Assembly (NCBI GenBank): GCA_910579835.1
Contig: CAJTWQ010000010.1
Location: forward strand, 1 to 47,866
Source of the DNA: an uncultured Ruminococcus sp.
GTDB taxonomy: Bacteria; Bacillota; Clostridia; Oscillospirales; Ruminococcaceae
Direction of reading: 5' to 3'
Length of the DNA: 47,866 nucleotides
The first letter of the stretch is position 1. Every line of letters starts with the position of its first letter. The notes beneath the pieces were generated by a model. The model searched no databases and was not told the DNA's origin. It saw only the letters and a program-made list of their open reading frames with translations. Below are positions 16,084 through 25,200 of this stretch, one piece after another. The translations under genes were made by a program, and so were the position numbers.

Positions 16084-17447
16084 ATTAATTTCCCTTTCAC
16101 TGCCCAGTTCATGGAGCCAGTGATTTCAACTTCAACAAACTGCCCGATAAGTGAAGCGTCGCCCTCAAATTCCACAATAATGAACTCGCTGCTTTTGCCT
16201 GTCAGATAACCGGGACGCTTTTTTGATTCCTCATCTACAAGCACACGCATTTTTCTGCCTAGAAACCTCTTATAATTTTCTGATGATATTCCACGCTGAA
16301 CCTCTAAAAGCTCCCTCATACGACGACCCTTTACCTCCTCGGAAACGAAGTCGTCAATGACCGCCGCCTTTGTTCCGGAGCGCTTTGAGTAAATAAACGA
16401 ATAAATGTTATCATATTTGACACGGCGGATAATATCGAGAGTCGCATTAAATTCCTCCTCCGTCTCATTGGGGAATCCCACAATAATATCGGTTGTAAGG
16501 GAAAAATCGGGACATCTGCTGCGTATTCGCTCAACGGTTTCCAAATACTTTTCCGCCGTATATATGCGGTTCATTCTGCTGAGAACACTGCTGCTTCCGC
16601 TTTGAAGCGGCAAATGAAGATGCCTTTCAACCTTATCACAGTCAAATACTGCGTCTATCAATTCCTGTGAGGCGTCCTTGGGGTGAGAAGACATAAATCG
16701 TATAATGAAGTCTCCTTCGATCTCATTCAGCTTCCGCAGCAGCTGAGGAAAGCTTATTTCATTTTCAGAGCCGCTGCCGTAGGAGTTTACGTTCTGCCCT
16801 AAAAGCATAATTTCCTTGTAGCCGCCGTCAACAAGTTCCCTGACCTCGCGGATTATATCGTCTGATCTCCGGCTGCGCTCGCGCCCCCTGACATAGGGAA
16901 CTATGCAGTATGTACAGAAATTATTGCATCCGAACATAATCGGAACGCTGGCCTTAAAGCCGCTGTCACGGATCTGCGGCACCGATTGGGAAAAATCGTC
17001 ATACTCACTGGTGTCAGCCGAAAATTTAACGCCTTTAAGACTTTCCAGCAGAAGCGAAGGCAGAGAGCTTATAGCCGACGTTCCCATAACAAAGCTTACA
17101 TGCGGATATGATTTTTTTATCCGCTGCGCATTATGATCCTGAGCCGTCATACAGCCGGAAACGCCTATAATAAGGGACGGATTGATTTCTTTCAGCTTTT
17201 TCATGCTGCCGATTATTCCGAATACCCTATCCTCCGCTGATTCACGGACGGCGCAGGTATTTAAAATTATAAGGTCGGCTTCACGCTCGTCCTCGGTAAA
17301 GCTATAACCCGCCGTCCCTAAAAGTCCCTTTATTTTTTCACCGTCGGATACATTGAGCTGACATCCGAAGCTTCTGACAAGAGCTTTCGGCGTTCTGCCG
17401 CTTAAAAGAGACCTTATTTCATTTATAATAGCCGTATTATCGTTCAA
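16080..17447 (-). CDS. miaB: tRNA-2-methylthio-N6-dimethylallyladenosine synthase MiaB
   Basis: Radical SAM methylthiotransferase that converts i6A37 to ms2i6A37 in tRNA. The N-terminal UPF0004 domain holds the auxiliary cluster cysteines (FGCQLN, LNTCAVRE, SGCMTA). The radical SAM cysteines are in GCNNFCTYCIVPYVRGRERSR. A C-terminal TRAM domain (about 385-450) ends the 455-residue protein. The start is a TTG at 17447. It is the first gene of the long minus-strand operon, behind a consensus promoter at 17487-17515, and supplies the second step after MiaA, encoded 9 kb downstream in the same run. Confidence 0.96.
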   Translation of the reverse strand: MNDNTAIINEIRSLLSGRTPKALVRSFGCQLNVSDGEKIKGLLGTAGYSFTEDEREADLIILNTCAVRESAEDRVFGIIGSMKKLKEINPSLIIGVSGCMTAQDHNAQRIKKSYPHVSFVMGTSAISSLPSLLLESLKGVKFSADTSEYDDFSQSVPQIRDSGFKASVPIMFGCNNFCTYCIVPYVRGRERSRRSDDIIREVRELVDGGYKEIMLLGQNVNSYGSGSENEISFPQLLRKLNEIEGDFIIRFMSSHPKDASQELIDAVFDCDKVERHLHLPLQSGSSSVLSRMNRIYTAEKYLETVERIRSRCPDFSLTTDIIVGFPNETEEEFNATLDIIRRVKYDNIYSFIYSKRSGTKAAVIDDFVSEEVKGRRMRELLEVQRGISSENYKRFLGRKMRVLVDEESKKRPGYLTGKSSEFIIVEFEGDASLIGQFVEVEITGSMNWAVKGKLI

Positions 17448-17486
17448 AATTTCCGCCGACCTTTCCTGTGAATAACTTAATATAAT

Positions 17487-17515
17487 ATTATATCATAAAT
17501 CAGTCATATTTTCAA
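17487..17515 (-). promoter_or_regulatory. Sigma-A promoter of the miaB operon
   Basis: Minus strand TTGAAA (17510-17515), 17 bp spacer, TATAAT (17487-17492), with TGA directly before the -10. It points into miaB about 40 bp below. No other promoter of this quality was found for the run down to ileS. Confidence 0.8.
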
Positions 17516-17536
17516 GAGCTTTTTCCGATTTTTTCG

Positions 17537-17732
17537 TGATATATACTCGCCTCTATTGCAAACCAAACAAAAAATGCTGAGCAGAAAATTTATCTGTCAA
17601 GACGGAGGACGAAAACATATTGTCGTACCCAGAGGATGCTTCCGTTGGGCGTATGATGAGGACGACAACGCAGACAGGCCGATTTTATGCCGGCATTATC
17701 GTTTGGTTTGCAATAGAGAGGAGTATAAATCA
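17537..17732. mobile_element. MITE-like element 1 (about 196 bp, long terminal inverted repeats)
   Basis: Left arm 17537-17568 and right arm 17701-17732 are near-perfect inverted repeats of 32 bp, starting TGAT and ending ATCA; the inner 18 bp (GTTTGGTTTGCAATAGAG in the right arm) match exactly, with three mismatches further out. The 132 bp interior has no convincing gene and no ribosome binding site. No target duplication is evident. The layout fits a non-autonomous transposable element, or alternatively one large RNA stem. It fills the space between the miaB promoter and the uvrB terminator. Confidence 0.6.
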
Positions 17733-17765
17733 AAGTACCGGAAGCAAAAAACGCTTCCGGTACTT
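17733..17765 (-). terminator. Hairpin after uvrB
   Basis: Perfect 13 bp stem (AAGTACCGGAAGC with GCTTCCGGTACTT) with a 7 nt loop, 28 bp beyond the uvrB stop. The U-tract on the minus strand is poor (TTTGATTT), so termination may be incomplete. Confidence 0.7.
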
Positions 17766-17793
17766 ATTATTTGTCTATAGCGTCAGACTTAAT

Positions 17794-19761
17794 TTATTTC
17801 TTTTTCCCCTCAAGCTCTCTTATCTTATCCCTCAGATAAGCAGCGTGCTCAAATTCAAGCAGTTTAGCCGCATTCTTCATTTCCTCGGTCAACTTCTCGA
17901 TCAGCGCCTTTTTCTCCGCTGCGCTCATCTTTTTCTTTGACGATTTCTCCTCGATACTCTTCTTTGATGTAATTTCAAGGACATCCCTTACACCCTTAAT
18001 AATAGTCTTAGGCACAATTCCGTGTTCCATATTGTAGGCAGTCTGAAGTTTCCGCCGCCGCTCCGTTTCAGTTATCGCTCTTTCCATAGAGCCTGTTACG
18101 GTATCAGCATACATAATAACCTGTCCGCCAGCATTCCTTGCAGCTCGTCCGATAGTCTGGATAAGGGAAGTCTCGCTCCTGAGGAATCCTTCCTTATCAG
18201 CGTCAAGTATGGCAATCAGACTTACCTCCGGAATATCCAGTCCCTCCCGAAGCAAATTAATACCTACAAGAACATCAAACTCTCCGTTTCTCAGATCTTT
18301 TATTATTTCCATACGCTCGATAGTGTCAATATCATGATGCAGATATCTGACCCTTATTTCCAGCCGTTCATAATATTCCGTCAAATCCTCAGCCATTTTC
18401 TTTGTCAGCGTCGTAACAAGAACACGCTCGTTACGCTCCGTTCTCTTATTTATCTCAGAAAGCAGATCGTCTATCTGTCCCTGAGTAGGCTTGACTATGA
18501 TTTCAGGATCCACAAGTCCCGTAGGACGGATAACCTGTTCAACTATTGTATCGGTTTTTTCGCGCTCTATCTGTCCCGGAGTTGCGCTTACATATATAGC
18601 CTGATTTATATGGTCATTAAACTCGTCAAAATTCATAGGGCGGTTATCAAGTGCGCTGGGCAAACGGAACCCATAGTCAATAAGCGTAGTTTTTCTCGCC
18701 TTGTCCCCTGCAAACATCGCTCTGACCTGAGGCAGGGTAACATGGCTTTCATCAACTATCAGCAAAAAATCTTTAGGAAAATGATCAAGCAGAGTCTGCG
18801 GAGTGCTTCCCGGAGGACGTCCTGCCAGAACGCGCGAGTAGTTTTCCACCCCGCTGCAAAATCCCACTTCGCGAAGCATTTCCATGTCGTAATGAGTACG
18901 CTGCTCTATTCTTTGAGCCTCTATAAGCTTATTATTTTCGGTGAACCATTCAACACGCTCCTCAAGCTCCATGTCAAGCTCACCCAGCGCCGATTCCAGT
19001 TTTTCATCGCTTACCACATAATGAGAAGCCGGAAAAATAGCCGCATGAGCAACAACGGCCTTAACTTCGCCTGTGACAACGTTTATTTCAGATATTCTGT
19101 CGATCTCGTCGCCAAAATACTCTACCCGTACAGCAGTATCAGAGGACATTGCCGGAAAAATCTCTACAACGTCTCCGCGAACACGGAATTTATTTCGTTC
19201 AAAAGCAATATCATTACGCTCATATCTGATCTTTACAAGCTCGTCGATAAGCTGTTCCCGCGGCTTATCAGCTCCCTGACGTATAGATACAACCATAGAA
19301 CGATACTCCTCCGGACTTCCCAGAGAATAAATACAGGACACACTTGCAACTATAATAACATCTCTGCGCTCTGCCAGCGCTGTAGTAGCAGAATGACGCA
19401 GCTTGTCGATCTCATCATTAACAGAGGAATCCTTTTCAATGTAGCTGTCAGTGCTTGGAACATATGCCTCCGGCTGGTAGTAGTCATAGTAGGAGACGAA
19501 ATATTCCACGGCATTATCCGGAAAAAACTCCTTAAACTCCGAGCATAACTGCGCCGCAAGAATTTTATTATGAGCAAGAATCAGTGTTGGCTTGTTTACT
19601 CTGGCAATCACATTAGCCATAGTAAAAGTCTTACCAGAACCGGTAACGCCGAGAAGAATCTGCTCTTTTTTTCCGGATTCTATTCCGCTGACGAGTTTTT
19701 CAATTGCCGTCGGCTGATCTCCAGCAGGATTATATTCGGAATAAAGCTTAAATTTATCCAT
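17794..19761 (-). CDS. uvrB: Excinuclease ABC subunit B (UvrB)
   Basis: Damage-verification helicase of nucleotide excision repair. 655 residues from ATG 19761 (SD GGGGAGA); the open frame continues 19 codons upstream without an SD. Walker A GVTGSGKTF (38-46), the beta-hairpin sequence YYDYYQPEAYVP that clamps the DNA strand, a DESH Walker B, helicase motif VI (QTIGRAARN), and a C-terminal UVR domain (about 610-655) for UvrC contact are all present. It has its own promoter (19790-19818). The uvrA and uvrC genes are not in the window, so the gene appears to be a single transcription unit ending at the 17733-17765 hairpin. Confidence 0.97.
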   Translation of the reverse strand: MDKFKLYSEYNPAGDQPTAIEKLVSGIESGKKEQILLGVTGSGKTFTMANVIARVNKPTLILAHNKILAAQLCSEFKEFFPDNAVEYFVSYYDYYQPEAYVPSTDSYIEKDSSVNDEIDKLRHSATTALAERRDVIIVASVSCIYSLGSPEEYRSMVVSIRQGADKPREQLIDELVKIRYERNDIAFERNKFRVRGDVVEIFPAMSSDTAVRVEYFGDEIDRISEINVVTGEVKAVVAHAAIFPASHYVVSDEKLESALGELDMELEERVEWFTENNKLIEAQRIEQRTHYDMEMLREVGFCSGVENYSRVLAGRPPGSTPQTLLDHFPKDFLLIVDESHVTLPQVRAMFAGDKARKTTLIDYGFRLPSALDNRPMNFDEFNDHINQAIYVSATPGQIEREKTDTIVEQVIRPTGLVDPEIIVKPTQGQIDDLLSEINKRTERNERVLVTTLTKKMAEDLTEYYERLEIRVRYLHHDIDTIERMEIIKDLRNGEFDVLVGINLLREGLDIPEVSLIAILDADKEGFLRSETSLIQTIGRAARNAGGQVIMYADTVTGSMERAITETERRRKLQTAYNMEHGIVPKTIIKGVRDVLEITSKKSIEEKSSKKKMSAAEKKALIEKLTEEMKNAAKLLEFEHAAYLRDKIRELEGKKK

Positions 19762-19789
19762 ATGATCTCCCCTTTTCATTGTACATATT

Positions 19790-19818
19790 ATTATATCATA
19801 TATCTGTGAAAAATGCAA
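19790..19818 (-). promoter_or_regulatory. Sigma-A promoter of uvrB
   Basis: Minus strand TTGCAT (19813-19818), 17 bp spacer ending TGA, TATAAT (19790-19795). The uvrB ATG is about 22 nt below the expected start site. No clear LexA-type operator was identified. Confidence 0.75.
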
Positions 19819-19951
19819 TTTAAATTATGGTTTTGAGGGAGAAAATAATACTTGCCTTAAAAATATCTATAGAAATATAAAAACTCAAAAATAACGTTTT
19901 CCTAACATTTTTTAAATCTGGCACTAGATTTAAAATTCAGTCACAAGAGGA

Positions 19952-19995
19952 CAAAAAAAGAACGATATCGCACCTTGTAAGTACAATATCGCTCC
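19952..19995 (-). terminator. Intrinsic terminator of the regulator-hydrolase operon
   Basis: Minus-strand stem of 14 pairs (three G-U) GAGCGATATTGTAC/GTGCGATATCGTTC with a 7 nt loop, followed by seven T. It lies 67 bp beyond the hydrolase stop. The rest of the 300 bp between this operon and uvrB is AT-rich with no gene seen. Confidence 0.85.
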
Positions 19996-20061
19996 AAAGT
20001 TTATTCTCATTTTTTCATCGTCACACTAAAGCAAAAGAATAGAAACATTAAATCTTCAAAT

Positions 20062-20937
20062 TTACTGTAATATCTTTGCTAAGAATTTTTTAAACTCTCC
20101 TGACATTTCGTCAGGAATGACGGAATACATAAAATGTCCTTTGTCAGTAAGACGGTATTGCGCATTAACGCTTTGTGCATACTGAATGGCAAAATCACGC
20201 CAAGAGCCTTGTTTTAGCGGAACTTTCATATTACTGATATAGAAAAATGCAGGCGCTTTAAGTTTTCCTGTTTTGCCTGCCGTCATTCCGTTTCTGACAA
20301 GAAGCTTGTTTTCCTGAAAGATCTCGATATTTCCAAGATTTTTATAAAATAGATCTTCGTAAATCTTTTTCTCATTTTCACTGAGATAGTCAGATGTCAT
20401 TAGTCCTGAAGCATTGACAAGTTTATTTCTGAATATTTTTGCAGCAATTCCTCTCTTTTTTATGATCGAATACATTTTTTTCATTTTTTCAATATTTTTC
20501 TCTATCTTATCGGGAGTCATTATTTTCCCCATTTCTACGGCCGTTTCGGGAATTCCCATATCAATACTGAGAATGGCAGTAACTTCATCAGGGTATGTAT
20601 TCGCCCAATAAATAGCTTCAAATCCGGAATATGAATGAGGCATAAGTATATATGGAGATTTTATTCCGGCACCAATCAGCGCTTTTCTGCTTTCATCTAC
20701 CATATTTTCAACAGTGCGCTCCGTTTCTGTACTTTCGCTGAAACCATAACCTGATTTTTCAACCACAGCAATCTTGTATTTATCCGATAATTTTCTATAA
20801 AGCGGACGATATTCCAGAACGGGAGAGGATACTCCCGCACCGGACAATATAACAATAGCAATGTCTCCGTTGCCTTCCGTATATACATTGAGTTTGCCCT
20901 TTCCTACAGGGACCTTTATTCCATATTCTTTTATCAT
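20062..20937 (-). CDS. Alpha/beta hydrolase fold protein
   Basis: 291-residue single-domain alpha/beta hydrolase. The oxyanion/N-terminal strand region is IVILSGAGVSSPVLEYRPLYRKL. The nucleophile elbow reads PHSYSGFEA, that is, HSYSG in place of the usual GHSYGG, with Ser at the centre. The catalytic His is probably in DKGHFMY near the C-terminus. A helical cap lies between about 135 and 215. No signal peptide is present, so it acts in the cytoplasm; substrate unknown. It begins 11 bp after the stop of the XRE regulator (SD TAGGAG) and is co-transcribed with it, suggesting that the regulator controls it. Confidence 0.85.
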   Translation of the reverse strand: MIKEYGIKVPVGKGKLNVYTEGNGDIAIVILSGAGVSSPVLEYRPLYRKLSDKYKIAVVEKSGYGFSESTETERTVENMVDESRKALIGAGIKSPYILMPHSYSGFEAIYWANTYPDEVTAILSIDMGIPETAVEMGKIMTPDKIEKNIEKMKKMYSIIKKRGIAAKIFRNKLVNASGLMTSDYLSENEKKIYEDLFYKNLGNIEIFQENKLLVRNGMTAGKTGKLKAPAFFYISNMKVPLKQGSWRDFAIQYAQSVNAQYRLTDKGHFMYSVIPDEMSGEFKKFLAKILQ

Positions 20938-20948
20938 AATAACAGCTC

Positions 20949-22043
20949 CTAAGAAACTCTTTTAATAGTCTTTAGTTTTTTAATTACATCTGTAAATCTT
21001 TTTTCTCCTTTTAAAATTGATATTTTATCATCATTGAGCAGAAATTCCGCCACTGATGACAGGATAACTTTTAAGCTGAAATGCTCTTGCGTAAAATATG
21101 TTTTTATAAAAGGAGAATCTGCTTTACCTTGGGGATTTTTGCTTTTTTCAGGAGAGCTTACCTCCCGTTCAAATAATTCAGCAAACTGTTCAAGGGAATC
21201 CAAAGCCTTTTCACATTCACCCAAATTGCAATACAAAATTGACTTTGAAAAATAAAAACGAATCATATGCTCCAAATAATATTCATCTGCATTGGCAGCA
21301 AGAAGAATTCGTTCATATCGTTTCAAAATTTTTTCGGTATCATCTGCCGTACAAAACAGACAAGCATTAGGAATTGCTGAAAATATCAACTGTAAATTCT
21401 GCTCAATATAACTGTTTATCATACTTTCAGCTTCTTTATTTTTACCTTGTGAATAATAAATAAACGATAGCAAAACAGGCATATTAATAACAGGTTTTAC
21501 CAGACTTTCCGCAGCTTTTTCTGCTTCTTCATATCGTTTAAGCTGAATAAGAGTGCAAATGTAAATATATTTTGCCTGTATAGTAATATTATGGCTCTTG
21601 CAGTTTTTGAAAATTCGTTCGGCTATGCCGCATATTTCATGAAGAATTTTACTTGGGTTATCTGCAAGAGAATAATGATTGTACATAAAGGAACAGAGCT
21701 TTAGATTCAGATGATAACAGTAATAATATTTATGAATATAATTTCGGCATTCTTCAAATACTTCATCAGCAGATTTATACGATAAAGAAGTCGTAAAATC
21801 GTTATACAATTTTTCCGCTGCCTGTTCGCTTATCTGAGGTTTATAATCCATAAGTTCATCTACGGTTATATCAAAAAAAGATGCAAGAACAGGCAAAAGC
21901 GCTATATCGGGCAAATTTTTTCCGGACTCCCATTTAGAAACCGTTGCTTTTGAAACTCCTATATAATTTGCCAGTTCAAGCTGAGTTAAGCCTGCTTCAA
22001 GACGCTTCCTGCATATAGTCTTTCCAATTTTATTTTCAGACAT
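20949..22043 (-). CDS. XRE-family transcriptional regulator with helical repeat domain
   Basis: 364 residues. Residues 5-60 form a classic helix-turn-helix (KTICRKRLEAGLTQLELANY, then VSKATVSKWESGKNLPDIALLP). The remainder is all-helical with TPR-like pairs (for example LKRYEEAEKAAESLVKPV and GECEKALDSLEQFAELF), which could bind a peptide or another protein. The SD AAAGGTGAT lies before the ATG. It is the first gene of a two-gene operon with the alpha/beta hydrolase, behind a promoter at 22061-22089 and next to an inverted repeat (22103-22121) that is a candidate autoregulatory operator. Confidence 0.88.
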   Translation of the reverse strand: MSENKIGKTICRKRLEAGLTQLELANYIGVSKATVSKWESGKNLPDIALLPVLASFFDITVDELMDYKPQISEQAAEKLYNDFTTSLSYKSADEVFEECRNYIHKYYYCYHLNLKLCSFMYNHYSLADNPSKILHEICGIAERIFKNCKSHNITIQAKYIYICTLIQLKRYEEAEKAAESLVKPVINMPVLLSFIYYSQGKNKEAESMINSYIEQNLQLIFSAIPNACLFCTADDTEKILKRYERILLAANADEYYLEHMIRFYFSKSILYCNLGECEKALDSLEQFAELFEREVSSPEKSKNPQGKADSPFIKTYFTQEHFSLKVILSSVAEFLLNDDKISILKGEKRFTDVIKKLKTIKRVS

Positions 22044-22060
22044 TTCATATCACCTTTTAA

Positions 22061-22089
22061 ATTTTATCATAGTGCAAAGAATTTGTCAA
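22061..22089 (-). promoter_or_regulatory. Sigma-A promoter of the XRE-hydrolase operon
   Basis: Minus strand TTGACA (22084-22089), 17 bp spacer ending TGA, TAAAAT (22061-22066). The start codon is about 10 nt below the expected start of transcription. Confidence 0.75.
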
Positions 22090-22102
22090 CGGATTTGCAG
22101 TT

Positions 22103-22121
22103 AACTTTCAGGCAGAAAGTT
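22103..22121. promoter_or_regulatory. Candidate operator, inverted repeat AACTTTC-N5-GAAAGTT
   Basis: Perfect 7 bp inverted repeat with a 5 bp centre, located 14-32 bp upstream of the -35 of the XRE gene. Its size and position suit an XRE dimer site. The assignment is inferred from position only. Confidence 0.4.
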
Positions 22122-22139
22122 GCATTATAGGAAATTAAG

Positions 22140-22170
22140 AATCTGTCCACATAGAAAATGTGTGCAGATT
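22140..22170. terminator. Second hairpin downstream of rpoC
   Basis: AATCTG-TC-CACAT pairs with ATGTG-TG-CAGATT around a short A-rich loop. The plus-strand side has a T5 tail, but no plus-strand gene reads into it; on the minus strand the tail is CTTAATTT. It may be a backup terminator for rpoC. Confidence 0.45.
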
Positions 22171-22221
22171 TTTCTATTATTATATATTATATCATTAAAA
22201 TACTCTTTGTACATAACTAAA

Positions 22222-22254
22222 ATCCCTGTAATGCAGCCAGTGCATTACAGGGAT
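22222..22254 (-). terminator. Terminator of rpoBC
   Basis: Perfect 14 bp stem ATCCCTGTAATGCA/TGCATTACAGGGAT with a 5 nt loop, starting 11 bp after the rpoC stop, with TTTAGTT after it on the minus strand. Confidence 0.8.
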
Positions 22255-22264
22255 AGTCATAATA

Positions 22265-25200
22265 TTATACTATAGGATTAGTAATAGGTGCAGGCATCTG
22301 CGGTGTAACGTGCTCCTCGTTCTTTACTACTTCAACATTATTATAGCAGTCCATACCGGTACCGGCAGGAATCAGCTTACCGATAATAACGTTTTCTTTA
22401 AGGCCGAGAAGTCTGTCGCTCTTGCCTCTGATAGCAGCATCAGTAAGAGCCTTTGTTGTTTCCTGGAAAGAAGCGGCTGACATAAAGCTGTCAGAGTTTG
22501 AAGAAGCTTTAGTGATACCCTGAAGAACGGGGCTGGTCTGAACAAGCTGAACATCATACTCGCCGGCGTCAATTCTCGCCTGAAGTTCTTCGTTGATAAG
22601 ATCAATTTCCTTACGGTCTACAAGAGTTCCGGGAAGTAGATAGCTGCTGCCTGTCTCCTCAACCTTGATCTTTCTGAGCATTTGACGAACGATAACCTCA
22701 ATGTGCTTGTCGTTAATATCAACACCCTGTAAGCGGTAAACCTTCTGAACCTCGTTGATGATATAATTCTGCACATCCTGAGTTCCAAGAATATTAAGAA
22801 TATCAGCAGGATATATATTTCCCTCGGTAAGGCGTTTTCCCTTTTCGATATATTCACCCTCCTGAACGCGGATCTTAAGGTTATAGGGGATCATATAGCT
22901 TTCAGAATCACCGGTCTCATCGTTTGTAACAATAATATTTCTTGTAGTTTTGATTTCCTCAATGTGAATCTTTCCTGAAAGCCTTGAAAGTATAGCGGCT
23001 CCCTTGGGACGTCTGCTCTCAAAAAGTTCCTCAACACGGGGCAGACCCTGCGTAATATCTTCGGCATCGGCAGAAGCAACGCCTCCGGTGTGGAAAGTTC
23101 TCATGGTAAGCTGCGTACCTGGTTCACCGATAGACTGAGCGGCTATGATACCGACAGCCTCACCGACAGAAACAATATTGTTATTTGCCAGGTTAGAGCC
23201 ATAGCACTTGGCGCATACGCCTGTTCTTGCCTTGCAGTTGAGAACGGAACGGATTGTGATTTTTTCAACTCCTGCATCAATAATTTTCTTTGCATCTATA
23301 TCGTTGATCATTTTGTTTCTGGAAACGATAAGCTCGCCGGATTCATCCCGGAGATCCTCGGAAAGGAATCTTCCTACAAGACGTTCTGAAAAAGGTTCAA
23401 CGACTTCGTTTCCGTTTCTGATTTCATAAACCTCGATACCGTCTGTAGTTCCGCAGTCCTCTTCACGTATGATAACATCCTGTGAAACATCGACAAGACG
23501 TCTTGTAAGATAACCGGAGTCGGCAGTACGGAGAGCAGTATCGGCAAGTCCCTTTCGTGCTCCACGTGAAGCAATGAAGTATTCCAGAATGTTAAGACCT
23601 TCACGGTAGTTGGCTCTGATAGGAATTTCAATAACCGTACCCGACGTATTAGCGATAAGTCCTCGCATACCAGCAAGCTGACGAATCTGAGAGATAGAGC
23701 CACGGGCGCCGGAGTCAGCCATCATCCAGATAGGATTGTACTTGTCAAAATTGGCTTTAAGAGCCTTTGTTACATCATCCGTAGTATTTGTCCAGAGAGA
23801 AATGATCTTTTTTGTCTTTTCCTGAGCAGATATATATCCGTATTCGTATTCGTTGGTTATCTGTTCAACTTCCTTGTCAGCTTCGGCAAGAATTTCTTTC
23901 TTCTGAGGAGGAATCGTTGCATCACAAACGGCAACAGTAAGAGCCGCTCTTGTAGAATATTTGTAGCCGAGAGCCTTGATTCTGTCAAGAACCTCAGATG
24001 TCGTAGTCGTACCGTGTATCTTGATACAACGCTCGATAATATCTGAAAGCTGTTTCTTTCCTACGAGGAATGCAACTTCCAGATCAAACTGCTTGTCTGA
24101 ATTTGTTCTGTCTACATATCCCAGATTCTGTGGAATATTTTCGTTGAATATAAGACGTCCGACAGTTGCGTCGATAATCTTCGATACTTTTTTATCTCCG
24201 ATATCCTTGGTAATTTTTACCTTTATATTGGCATGGAGAGATACATAATGCTCGTTATATGCCATAAGAGCTTCGTTTACATCGCGGAATACCTTTCCCT
24301 CGCCGGGTTCGCCGGGCTTATCCATTGTAAGGTAATACGAGCCAAGCACCATATCCTGTGACGGAACGGCAACGGGCTTTCCGTCAGACGGTTTCAGCAG
24401 ATTGTTTGCAGCAAGCATGAGGAAACGTGCTTCCGCCTGAGCTTCTGCGGAAAGAGGAAGATGTACCGCCATCTGGTCACCGTCGAAATCGGCGTTGAAA
24501 GCGGAGCATACGAGAGGGTGCAGCTTTATTGCACGTCCCTCGACAAGAACCGGCTCAAAGGCCTGGATACCGAGACGGTGAAGCGTAGGGGCACGGTTGA
24601 GCATTACGGGATGATCCTTGATAACATCCTCTAAAGCGTCCCATACCTTATTATCGGCACGATCTATAAGCTTTCTTGCGGATTTTATATTGGCAATAGC
24701 CTTTTTATCAACAAGTCTTTTAAGAACAAACGGCTTGAAAAGCTCCAGAGCCATTTCCTTCGGAAGACCGCACTGATACATTTTAAGTTCAGGGCCTACA
24801 ACGATAACGGAACGTCCGGAATAGTCGACACGCTTACCGAGAAGATTCTGACGAAAACGTCCCTGCTTTCCTTTCAGCATATCTGAAAGAGATTTTAACG
24901 CACGATTGCTGGGACCTGTAACAGGTCTGCCGTGCCTGCCGTTGTCTATAAGAGCGTCAACGGCTTCCTGGAGCATTCTCTTTTCGTTTCTTACGATAAT
25001 ATCAGGGGCTTCAAGCTCCAGCATTCTTTTAAGACGGTTATTTCTGTTGATAACACGTCTGTAGAGATCATTAAGATCGGATGTGGCATAGCGTCCGCCG
25101 TCCAGCATTATCATAGGACGAAGATCAGGGGGGATAACGGGAACTACGTCCATGATCATCCATTCAGGTTTGTTTCCGGAAAGACGAAAAGCTTCAATGA

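Noticed and set aside
17556..17780. Small plus-strand reading frames inside MITE-like element 1
   Set aside because: No SD, no similarity to any known family, and the frames run through the inverted repeats.
18022..19548. 508-codon plus-strand frame opposite uvrB
   Set aside because: Antisense to a clearly conserved gene, no ribosome binding site, no recognisable domain.
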